DNA from: Anisakis pegreffii
Taxonomy: Eukaryota; Nematoda; Chromadorea; Rhabditida; Anisakidae
DNA length: 64,000 nt
Direction: 5' to 3'
Assembly (NCBI GenBank): GCA_035041965.1
Contig: JAPYMA010003023.1
Coordinates: 64,667-128,666 of the forward strand
Position 1 is the first letter of the stretch; the number at the start of each line of letters is the position of its first letter. Positions 25,101 through 35,624 of the stretch are shown piece after piece. Made by a program: the position numbers and the translations under genes. The notes beneath the pieces were generated by a model. It saw only the letters and a program-made list of their open reading frames with translations, was not told where the DNA came from and did no database searches.

Positions 25101-26961
25101 AATAGCTGTAACAATTATGGGGTCATTCGAATACATTGATGCTCGAAACACATCTATTCAAGTCGAAAAAAGTGAAAATCATTATTCAAATAGGAAGTTT
25201 TTGTGGGGCAACTAAAAGCTGGTCCATTTGTGCATAAAACATGAATCAGAAATTTACAGTGAATCAAAAATTAAGCGTTCAAATGAAAATAGATTGTTCT
25301 ACAAGAAGGAAATTGATCATCTTATTAAAAATCTTTCGAAACCATTCATTTATTTCGGATTCACAAAGAAAAAACTGCCGTTAATTTAATTCTCTCCGTT
25401 TCTCTACGATACGTTCACATCTGCATCGAGCAAGCTCTGCGATGAGGGTCCCTTTCATCCCTTGTAAGCTCGAATACAGGTTCGTTTCCCAAATTACTGG
25501 AAGTCGCTATTCTATGAACTATTAAAAGATTTCAAAAAATTTCATCAAACCAGCAATGCGTGTTTAACTTATCCAGCTCAATTGCATTCAAAAAAAGAGC
25601 AGTGTTCAGTACCGCTATGCAATGGAATCAACATTTGAATCAACATTTCATTTTGCTGTTTAATTTTATGATGCATGATTGAAATCTAACGTTGGTAAAC
25701 AGAATTAGAGTGCTGATAAAATGAATTCGAATAAAACGTTCATTAAGATTAGAGGCGAAGAAATCACGTCGTTTGAGTACCCGACTCAGTGCCAAACAAA
25801 AAGATCATTTCGAACTATTAATTGCTTCTTGGGAAGAGAGTGCGATGAAACTGCAATAGTTTGGATGAATATTCAAGTGAATGGGTTGATGTCGATTGCT
25901 TCTTTATCAAATTCAATTATTTCTAACCCTGAAACAACCAATATACATAGCAATATCAACGCTATGAGATGCCTTTTTTTCAACAGGTACCATTGGTGGT
26001 TTCTCTTAAATTTCATGCATTTTCTAAAATTTCCCATATTACTGTCATTCTTTCTGCGATTTCGACTGTCAAACACTGTGATTTGTTCTAATGCAATGTA
26101 GAAGCTGAACTGAGCTTCAGAAAACAACACTGTGTTTTTCAGGAGCGGAAACGTTGGTCAATAAATCAAGCGAATGGCGAATATGCGGCAAAGTGTGACA
26201 GTATTGTTAATGGGACAATTGTCTTACTATTAATTCACATCGATCGTTCAACAATATCACCATTTTTCAATGGATTTCGTTAATTTTTGACAGCATATTG
26301 ATCTTGATCTCTGTTGACAACGTGATCGATTAATTTTAATTTTACGATGAAAATTATTTGTCCAGACCCGTAACCGTCACTAATTCTCAGGGAACGTTTT
26401 CCGTGTTTGAGACATTTTCATTGACTACTGACAAATTTGGCTAAATTTTCGGAATTTTTCTTTTAGGAATGGAAACATTTTCAGTTTTTCCCTACTGAAC
26501 TAGCTCGAAAAACTTGAAAGTGTCCCCTAAAATCTATCCATTTCACCCACATTGCTTTACTGTACCTCTGATCAGGATAATGAAATGTATCGTTGATACG
26601 ATTCGAATAAATTGATAAATCAGTTCTTTGTCTTCAGGTCTTTATATTGAGTGCTGTTATGGCAGGAGCCATAATCACAAGTATTGTCGCATCGTTTTCG
26701 TTCGATCTGTTCTTATTGCCAAATCAATCACCTATATCATAAAGGAACCTTGTTATTACCCAATCAATCATCTAACCTAATACAGCATATCTAACCAGTG
26801 CAGTGCAATTCCGCTATCATGTTACATCTAAACTGCTGAATAATAGGAGGTTTGCAATCTTCGATGAGGAATACCACTACTTCCATCGAATGCGCATAAT
26901 AGGAGGATGGAAGAAATACCTGCCAAATGAAACAATGCACATTCTATTATCACAAGAATAG
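22173..26961 (+). CDS. Nematode Sre-family seven-transmembrane chemoreceptor
   Basis: Proposed exons: 22173-22496, 22894-23106, 23551-23730, 24031-24216, 26638-26680, 26786-26961 (about 373 residues). TM1-TM2 contain ELFTSLTG...FHVNLRKL, the FHxNL feature of Sre proteins. TM3 ends in IERLYATVNFNVYE, the ERxxAT...YE signature. TM5 ends LYLMVYY. The loop before TM6 reads LSSRFQ-like FSSRFQINENIKSTRLLLP. The tail has EEYHYFHRMRIIGGW, like the family C-terminus. Start could be 22173 or the ATG pair near 22197. The exon 1 end and exon 2 start are uncertain (weak acceptor at 22893; alternatives up to 22955), as is the exon 4 end (24207 or 24216). The 2.4-kb intron before TM7 is unusual. Ligand unknown; likely acts in sensory neuron membranes. 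Confidence 0.8.
23811..23856 (+). repeat. Two-copy 23-bp tandem repeat
   Basis: ATACTATGCTATGGCTTAGA begins at 23811 and again at 23834, in the intron between chemoreceptor exons 3 and 4. Confidence 0.8.
24441..24453 (+). repeat. Poly-G run (13 G)
   Basis: An uninterrupted run of 13 G lies in the long intron of the chemoreceptor gene, unusual in AT-rich DNA. It is a likely site of length variation and sequencing error. Confidence 0.85.
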
Positions 26962-27252
26962 CCAAGCTGATCTCAAGGTTAAATTTTTTGACAACTCTGA
27001 GGAGTATTTATATATTATAAAAAAGAACGCTTATGTACTGAAGGTTTAGCCAGAAGTGGATAATGTTAATTGAAAACTCAAATGTTACAAGGAACGTTGT
27101 AAGTGCAACACGCACAAGTTGAACTAGTAAAAATATCAAGTGCTTCAAGGCCATTCAACGAAAAATTTATGCGTTATATACCACCTGGTGTAAGCCGAAG
27201 CATATCGTTGGCTGGTTCCAACGATCGATCAACTACATCACTTGGTTTTAAC

Positions 27253-27475
27253 CAGAGTTGGACAGTGAGTAGCACGCTGTTCCGTGTTCCGCTGCTAGCG
27301 GAGCTACGTTTTTCGATAGCGCGGAAGCGCTGGTTTTTTCACATAGTGGCTGGCGGATATTTATAACGATAATTTCCACAGTAATAATTTTTTGGTGGCA
27401 TGAAGTAGCGAAACTAACCATATGCTATCTCATCTGGTTAGCGTTCTGGCTCGCTATTTTTTCGGACTTCCACTA
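27253..27475 (+). mobile_element. Non-autonomous hAT-like element, degenerate
   Basis: The left edge CAGAGTTGGACAGTGAGTAG closely resembles the left end of the element at 55341 (CAGTGATGGACAATAGTGCG). The body is full of TAGCG/CGCTA motifs, as in the other copies. The right end is not clearly defined; CGCTA-rich sequence continues to about 27475. No transposase frame. Confidence 0.45.
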
Positions 27476-27931
27476 AACCGCAATTTTTTATCTGCAAGGG
27501 AATGCTCACATCAAGATATTTGAAATTCATATTTGCCATCAAGCGTGGACAAGTGTTGCATTCAAGTTCACGTAACCGTTTTAACGGGTCCAAGTTGAAC
27601 ACTCAACCATACCTCGAATACTTGCTATAAGCATATTGTCTGATCTCATTAACTAGAAGTTCCATGGCTCTAAATAAGTTACGTGACTGTGTAATGATGT
27701 TTTCTTCTCTTCTGTTGCCATTGTGAAAGAAAATGAATGGTATTTATTCGCATAATAATGCGTAGTAATGTTCGCATGCAAATGGGTAAAATATGGCTGA
27801 ACATAATGGCCCAACTGCTGTTGGGCAGGAGAAAAGGCTGGAATAAATAGAAGGGAATTGAATTATATACTAGTAGTTCTCACTTCCGGATGCTCTATTA
27901 CCCCTTTTGATGATCCGGCAAACCGCCGTTG

Positions 27932-27966
27932 CCCCCTCCCTCCCTTCCCCACCCCACACCCATCCC
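27932..27966 (-). other. C-rich tract; G-quadruplex motif on the minus strand
   Basis: The plus strand runs CCCCCTCCCTCCCTTCCCC and continues ACCCCACACCCATCCC. On minus this gives at least four runs of three or more G with loops of one to three bases, fitting the G3+N1-7 quadruplex pattern. Folding is inferred, not shown. Confidence 0.6.
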
Positions 27967-29964
27967 TCTGATACAAGAATTTACTATTTCCATGTATAAC
28001 GTCAGGAACAAACGGAAAACCGGTCCGGAAATTCCTCAGCGGCGTGAAAGGAAATGGTTTTCTGATTGCATGAAAAGCTATTGTCTGTGACACGTTCACT
28101 TCAAACTGATTCAGATGGATTCTCATTCTTTTCAGACGTGTTCTGTTCACTCTCATAGCTATTACCTGCGAACATCGTTCTCTTGTTGAGTTTTTCTCAT
28201 TCGTTTCGTCTCATTTCACTTCACAGTTCGAATCAATTTCTTATTCTGTAGCATATACTATTTACTGGATACGTTGACGAGTGTTGACAGCCGAAATCAA
28301 CAACACAACAATCGAATACTACTGCACAACAACGTTCGACAGTCAACTGGTCAATTATAGAGTGTATTCAATAGAATGAGAATTTGAGTTCAATTGTTGA
28401 ATGAAATGAATGAGAAATTAGCGAAAGAAAACACTTTCGCTGATAAAAGCTATGAGAGCGATTATAACACCTCGGAAAAGAATGAAAATCCTGTTAAAAC
28501 TGTATTTAAAGACAAATGGATGTAATTTCAACGTTGCCATGACAACTGCACGAAATACTAATTTCCCGATCCCCTCCATTTCCCCTTGACACCTCCAAAT
28601 TACCCAAAATGGGTAATTTCACTCCCCATGAGAACCACTGTTACATACAGTGAGAGCAATATCAAGCGATTCAGTCGTGTGATGCATGAAACAATAAAAT
28701 AGGAATGAATAAAATTAGGTGGGTGAAGTAACTCCTTCTTTCCGTTTCTCTATTTCCTCTTGTTAAATATCAGTGTGATTTTAATATAGATATGAAACCG
28801 ATTGCGTTTGGTGAAATGAGATCGAAACCTGCATTTCGTATTTGGAGCAATTGTGAGCAGATAAAATGTTCGCGGAGTAGATTTTAGGCTCTAACGATTC
28901 TTCTTACCGATGAGAGTTTTGAAATGTTTAATTTGCAAAGTTGAACAGCGAGTTCAAAGGAATGATTTTGCCGGATACGTTCACTGTTTAAGGAATATTC
29001 GAAAAATTCTTCCATTGCACGATCACTTTGAAATTCAATGATCTTTAGATTGCTCGAAGATCAACATAAAATCTTCGCGGCTCAAAGGTTTCCAATCCTA
29101 ATATTGATAACCTTTCCTGATATTTGGATGCGTTATTAGATTTTCTACATTGCTTCTTGAAGACGAGACGTGTGTATCTATCTTCTTTGAACATTTTCAA
29201 CGACATCAACGTCGTGTTTATCACCGTATGGATCAGAATGAGAACAGAGAGAAGAGGTGTGTTCTAGGGAAAGGCAAATTTAGGTTATTCAGGTGCAGCT
29301 GATCAGACAACCTCGTATGCCATCTGCTTATAATATTAAGGATAATTTAGATAGAAATATGTAGTGTCTGTGTCGCCTCCCTTGTCTAAAGGAGAAACAC
29401 AATTTCGCTAGGATCAAAATGGATCAGCAGTGATCGATCTCCTGCCGAGAAAATCACGCTGGAAAAGTGACTATAGCTTGTTCATTGTGAGATAGTTTCT
29501 CAGTTCGGCTACAGCTGTTTTTTCTAAATCCTCACGAACTGAAAATGAGCATTTTCATAAGATGGGATGGTAGTTTGGCGGGTTCATTTTCGAATCATTT
29601 CTACTAGTAGGTATGATGATCACTGAATTCCATCATAATAAGATTGAGTCAATCGATACAACAAGATCCAAACGATCCAGAGTTCGGATGAAACGTTCAG
29701 CGTGTTGATGTTCTTGGAGAAGAATGAGAAAGTATAGTATGGGTTGTTGCCAGTTGAGTATTTTTAATTTTTGAATTTCGTTTTGGTCGCTGGTTATTTT
29801 CTAATTGTTGAAGTTTGTTTTTATTGCTGGCTCGTGTTTATTGCTGCAGCGATTTTTTGCAGCTGATTGTTCGAAAGAAAATTTCTGACTGTTTAATAGC
29901 GTAACAAGGTTTCTTCCCATTCAAATAAACGTGCAACTGCAATTGCAAATTTTAGAGGATGATT

Positions 29965-30150
29965 TGAAAGTAGCGATTAGCAGACTGATTTTGTTGAGTA
30001 GCGTTGTAACGAAATTACCGCTACTTTTTCCGATTAGTGGCGTTTTTAGGGAAAAGTTCTCGCTACGTTCTCGTTAACGGAATCAGTACTAGCCTATTTT
30101 TAGCGGAACAGGCATATCTTTTCAACGAAATAGCAATTAGCGGAGCTAAA
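29965..30150 (+). repeat. CGCTA/TAGCG-rich dispersed repeat
   Basis: Dense occurrences of TAGCG, CGCTA and TTAGCGG in both orientations (for example AGTAGCGATTAGCAGACTG and ATTAGCGGAGCTAAAAC), resembling the repeats at 27253, 55341 and 61849. Ends are not defined. Confidence 0.45.
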
Positions 30151-32706
30151 ACATCTCCTGTGCTTTGTAACGTGCCCATCGTCAGCTTTTACACTTAGCG
30201 GTTAAATCTAGGTTAGAATATGAAATGATTTCTAGTGGCGTGGCGATTTCTAGGAAACAGAAACAAGTCAATGATGGAACTCATTCATCACAGTCAATAC
30301 GAGTTGTTGTGGAGTGATGATGATTTGTTGATATGTTTGATCATTCAGTCATATGATTTGATCCTCTCAGCTAACATCCTCAATCGCACAACCTCCTTCA
30401 GTTGCATATCCATTTGCTAGCTTCACAATTACCACTTGCTAGTCTATTCATTGCATATGCATCCAATCACTTTGCCATCCATCCATATGGCTATCCGCCT
30501 CTCCAACAAATCCTTCTTCTATCGTTCATTTCCATTATCTCACAATTGACTCATTCAGCAGTATTCAGCAGCTCACCATACGCTTAATCAATAGCATTTT
30601 GTGATAGCACCAAACGAAATCCCTCTTCTACGCTTCTGTTTCTTCAAATAGCTTCGCTTAAAGTTTTCGTTCGCCAGTTCTCCTCCTTCTGCTGGCTGCT
30701 TAACAAACATTTTCGTTTAAACATCCTCACCACTTCATCACAGAATCTGTCTCTTCTATATGGCGATTTCACTGAAAGTTTCTCGTTTTCAAATATTTCT
30801 CATACTCTTTTCTCCATTTCTTTCGATTATGATTTTTCTTCCCAATTTCTTCTTTATTGACTGTTTTCTAAGTGTTCCATAGCAATCGTTCAAAAATTAT
30901 TTTCCCAATAACACTTCATTCCAGCTGTCATATAAAACTTTGAAAATCGCAATTTTAATAACAGCGATACCGTTTGAATGTAATCCTTTCGGCATGCTTA
31001 CACTTGTCCCTTCGTTCATTAGTTAATCTTATTGCTATCATATATTTACAAGAATTTTTTCCAGCCTGACGACCTGGAATTGACACTGAATTCTATTTGC
31101 TACAAAAGTGATTTGCTTCCTCTTTTTCCTCTGTATTCCTTTAACCTTAGCTCTAAATCTAATCTTGAACGGATGAAACTTAAGGTGAATCCGAAAAAAT
31201 TCAGAGAAGAACAAATATTATTGGATAATTCCGCGTTCATGCGTTCTTAAAGGTCATTCGTCCTCATTCTTGATGTTTTAAACCATGATGAAATTAGCAG
31301 TCTAGAATGTTATTTACTTGTTGTATCACTAGCGAGCAGTATAAAGCCCGAAACCTTCGATGTAGTGCATATGTGGAATATGGGCTATAGGCTGCGATCA
31401 ATAGCTGGACTAGATGATCGATTCTTAAGAGTAGATTAATGGGTATAGATTTTCTTCTAAGGAGCGGAATTCAAGCTAAATATGCTATCCGCATACAAAG
31501 AAGTTTGTCTCCGTCATTGCGCCTCTTATCCTTGTTGCATTCACACACCATTGTTATGCTACACCAATGACCATTATAAAGCGCTCGTTATCGGATAAGT
31601 TCCCAACATTTATTAAATATTTAACGCCACTGTTCTCATATGATGACAGATGTAATTAATGGTAATGGCTGATGTAATTAATCTTGAAGGTATTTCAGTC
31701 ACTTTCACTCCGAATTATTTTTTAATGAGCAAATTAATCACTAATTTCCCCGACGATTTTCAGCTGTATTGAGCAGAGTTTAAGCGTAGGTTGACATCTG
31801 AACTCAGACAAATGTTTAATCTCAATGTTATGCTCTTGTTTCCGTTCTAGCTTCGACAGCTTTTCCATCCAACAATATCAAACACTTTTCCAACCCGATT
31901 TTCAATACTTTCGAGGCAAGATTTCCAATACTTCAACATCGCTTGTTTGGTAACATTACTCTTTATTGCCTACTTTCCACATTTCACTATTTTCTTGCTC
32001 ACAGACTGTCTAGATTTTTTCAATAATCTTCAAGTAGCCGAAAACTCAATTAGATTCTCATATTCCAGTATCTTAAGAGTGTAAATTGATGTGTGACTAA
32101 AAATTTTTCAGACAACAGTTCCCTTAACGGTGCCAATGAAACAAAATATTTGTTATAAATGCGTTCCATCTATGAATGCAACTTGATTCACAAAAGCTTC
32201 CTCCGGCAGTTGAAATTTTAGTGTCTAATATAAAAATTTCCGCTCACATTACCTCTTAACGATTATTGTTCATAGTGCAATTGCTCTATTTGTTATAGTG
32301 GATTTGATCAAAACACTGAATGTGCATGTGTGTATGTATCTGGCATTGAATTAATTCAAAATCGAAATTGGAGAGTCACGAAACAGGAGATTCCAAGAAA
32401 TAGAAACACATTGCTAACACATCAAAATAACCGATGAAATTAATCGTGAAAATTAATCGCATTTCAACTTTTCCGCTCGTTCAAAATCCACTATCGTTGT
32501 GTGCGATCGAATGCATGAATTAATCAAACAACATTCACTTCCTTCATGCAATAACAACTAGCCGCGATAAGTGCTTTCTGTCCACTGACTGACAGCGAAG
32601 ACAGATGAAGCTTTTGGTAGTGCTTTGTGTTGTAAATATGCATCGTTTTAATATTCATACGTAATCTTTATCATGTTATATATATATATATATACTATGA
32701 ATATAT

Positions 32707-32736
32707 ACATGACACACATTTATCAATGTGTCATGT
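32707..32736. repeat. Perfect inverted repeat (10-bp arms, 10-base loop)
   Basis: ACATGACACA at 32707-32716 is the exact reverse complement of TGTGTCATGT at 32727-32736. It lies just downstream of an alternating TA run and about 250 bp upstream of the Ly6-like gene. Function unknown. Confidence 0.75.
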
Positions 32737-32956
32737 TTTAAATGCACACAATATCATGCATTTGATAAAGTGTTTCAAAATGTTTACATTAAAATTTGTG
32801 TGAAATGTACACGTTTTGATAAGACGGTTTCTCAACGCTTGTTAGCGATTTATCAATAGCGTTTTATGCTTTGTTTAAACAACGATGATGTATTGATGGC
32901 GTGATTGTTTTGGTTATTATATGCGAGTAAATTTTGCTTTCATGTGCTGAAATTTC

Positions 32957-32958
32957 AG
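32957..32958 (+). promoter_or_regulatory. Putative spliced-leader acceptor of the Ly6-like gene
   Basis: GAAATTTCAG ends 28 bases before the start codon at 32987, with no intervening ATG. It fits a trans-splice or 5' UTR acceptor. Confidence 0.35.
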
Positions 32959-32986
32959 TGATTACATTGAAATTCCTGAATTGGTT

Positions 32987-34344
32987 ATGAATGTTAATTC
33001 GATCATAATAATTCTACTCAGTTATCTTGGTACGTTGAAGAGATTATATTCAATTCTTTGAACACTTCTAGGCGATCCATTCCTTCATAAGAATGTGTTC
33101 ATTCGCGACAACAGAATTTCTATCCTAACCGAGAATTTATCAATTTTATCAATTTCCTTGAGAAATTTATCAGTTGCACTAGAAATTCATCAACTATTTG
33201 AAGTGGGAGTGTGTTGTGAAATTGGTAGTTTTTCATTTATCAGTATTCAAGAAACAACAAGCTAATTTTTACATTCGAATATTTCAGGGTATTGTGAATG
33301 TATTGACAGGGAGTACAATTGTTCACTACAAGCCGGAACACATGCATGTTATACTTGTATGGGTCGGGATATGGAGAACTGCGATCGTGAAACCGTTTGT
33401 TGCCCAGGATCGTGCTTCAAACTCGTTGACGAAAGTATCACTTTTGATTGTTTCTTGTCGTTCGTAATTTATCCAATTTCATGTTCAGCTGACGCGAAAT
33501 TCGTTTTAAAATCCTTGGAAATTTCACGCTCATCGAAGATATCATTTGTATCATCGAGGATATCATTTGTATGCACAGTTTTGTAAACGAAATCTGATTT
33601 GCGATAATAAGTGCAAGTAATTGTCGAATTTCAGAAATAGAAGTGTGATGTTTTGGGACTATTCCACATTGGCGTTTGAAATCGTTCATGCGTGCATGAA
33701 ATTGACAATTTTTCTTAGACTCCATCATTTTCGTCACTGAAATTTCAGAGCATGCTCTCATAATGAAAGGTTGTACGAAGGAGGATCAGGAAGATGGAAG
33801 CATGAAGAGAAGAACACTCGATGTGAAACTGTATTGGGTCAATGATGAAAAAGTTACAGGTATCAATATTGTCGCTGCCATTTTTTTTGTTGATACAATT
33901 CGTTAATGTGATCGCAAATGAAATAATCGTTCTACTCATTGAACAGTCATCAATGAAACAAAACTGTTATTGTAAGCGTTGATCCAAAAAAAATGTTGAG
34001 TGAATATCAATCGCAAGTGGAAATGCTTCGAGTGATACGGTAGTTGAGGAAACCATGCATTGGCCCACCTGCTCAGTGCGATTTTCCATCTGCCTAGAGC
34101 CATCATATTGTATGGTGCAAGAAATAACAATTGATAAAATATTTGGTGTAGTAGAGCTGTTTGGTGTAGTAGATTTTCGTTTTGGACATTGCTCACACAG
34201 ATTTTCAGTGTTCATTTCGAAAAATTGTCCATCCACATTTCAGGCGAGACTTTCTACTGTAAAGGAAGTGACTATTGTAACGATGGATCTCATACGATGA
34301 TAAGCTCGATGATATTCATTACAGCCATGATATTAATACACTGA
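32987..34344 (+). CDS. Ly6/uPAR-like cysteine-rich surface protein, probably GPI-anchored
   Basis: Exons: 32987-33029, 33288-33434, 33749-33859, 34244-34344; all four join in phase, giving 133 residues. The N-terminus MNVNSIIIILLSYLG is a signal peptide encoded by its own exon. The mature part is rich in cysteine: YCECIDREYNC, HACYTCMG, VCCPGSCFK, KGC, and the closing ETFYCKGSDYCND, which matches the three-finger (Ly6) C-terminal C-x(4-5)-CN pattern. After that comes a small-residue stretch and a hydrophobic tail (SSMIFITAMILIH) with no cytoplasmic residues, as in GPI-anchor signals. No relative with known function could be named. The protein should sit at the outer cell surface. Splice sites are good (TTTCAG acceptors; GTACGT and GTATCA donors). 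Confidence 0.8.
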
Positions 34345-35624
34345 CGACGACGTTCGGTCAACGCTTGAATATCAGTCGTAGTCGTAATCATATTCACTAT
34401 GATGTCAAGTCAAAAATCTCATTAACCTCTCTAAATGCAATCTCCAGCTATTCCTCAATCGATTTGCACAATCACTGTCTAGTCATTTTATTGTGTCACA
34501 TTTTGTTTTCGTATTGAACGTTTCATTTTATCTTTATTCATTATCGGTTTCTTATTTATCGAGCTGTTGTTGTGAACTCGAATCGATTCGTTCCATTTAC
34601 TGATTGATTGAAATTTTTGGTACTTGCTTTATCAGTGTAAAAATTTTTATTTATATATTTTTTTAATCGCTGTTCGTTACTAATGTATCTCGTTGTATAG
34701 TTATTATTGTCTAGGATACTGTCTTGTAGTTATCGTACGTAAATTGTGGTCTAATTGGATTATAAGCGATACCAGCAGGGCCACATAGCTCAACATTTCA
34801 ACAGGCCTGTTGTTATGGTGGCGATTAGGAGGGCAATTGCAAATTACGAATGAACATTTAGATGCATCGATGAAGATGGAAGATGGTTATGCATAATCTT
34901 TTGTGAGAGTAAAACACAGACTCCAGGAAGTGGTGTTAATCTGCGAAGCGAAAGAATGACGTTCTCTGATGGTGAACTAGCGAACGTTTATAATCCGAAA
35001 CATGTACATTGATAAGTGATGCAATTTTGTCAGAAGTGTTTCACGTTGTTTGCTGGAATTATTCAGTGGAGTGTATATTTGATGATGTTTTTCGAATTGT
35101 GTTGTTCTTTTTAGAAGTGTATTTGCTAATACTTTGTAGGAAATGGTTTTGTTTTATTTGCTATCGAGGCATTTTATTTGTGCAACGGAAACAATGTTTT
35201 TCATCACAGTGCTCATATTTGATTGAAAATAAGATGGTTTGACGATTGGGATAAACGTTTCGTGTTGAACATTTGATGAGTTCATTTTCAACTCTCTTCC
35301 TGAATACTAAACCAGTTTTTTTTTGATGTTCAAGTGCGCTCCACTTGATTCTATCAGTTCATTGACGTAAATTTTAATTTCCGCTGACAAAAGGCTCTCA
35401 TTTTAACGAATAAGGTGCTGCTTCTTGCTTGCACTTGATTCCATCAAATATACTATAGTAAATTTAGAAATGCTTAGAATTGTTTTCATTAGAGGTCATT
35501 CAGTAAATCCCGTTTATTTGCGATGAACAGTCCGATTGTGCGGAAATTTACAAACATTTGAATGATTGATGCAATTTAGAAGACGACTGGAAAATTTTTT
35601 GTGAATGGCTTGGATAATTTCATA
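34345..35624. other. Intergenic region between the Ly6-like and Rumi-like genes
   Basis: No supported exon. A hydrophobic 77-codon frame at 35009-35242 has no splice or family support. GATGCAATTTAG near 35579 could be an acceptor for the next gene's 5' end. Confidence 0.45.

Larger units (their letters stand above)
26962..32986. other. Six-kilobase region without a supported gene
   Basis: No exon with family similarity was found on either strand. It contains a hAT-like repeat (27253-27475), a C-rich tract (27932-27966), a CGCTA-rich repeat (about 29965-30150), a TA dinucleotide run (about 32677-32694) and a perfect hairpin (32707-32736). Short open frames at 30235-30587 and 31032-31250 have no splice or family support. 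Confidence 0.5.

Noticed and set aside
25721..26130. Overlapping plus (126-codon) and minus (85-codon) frames in the chemoreceptor intron
   Set aside because: The minus frame has a type-II anchor-like stretch, but neither has splice context, family similarity or continuation. Noted only as a possible degraded gene.
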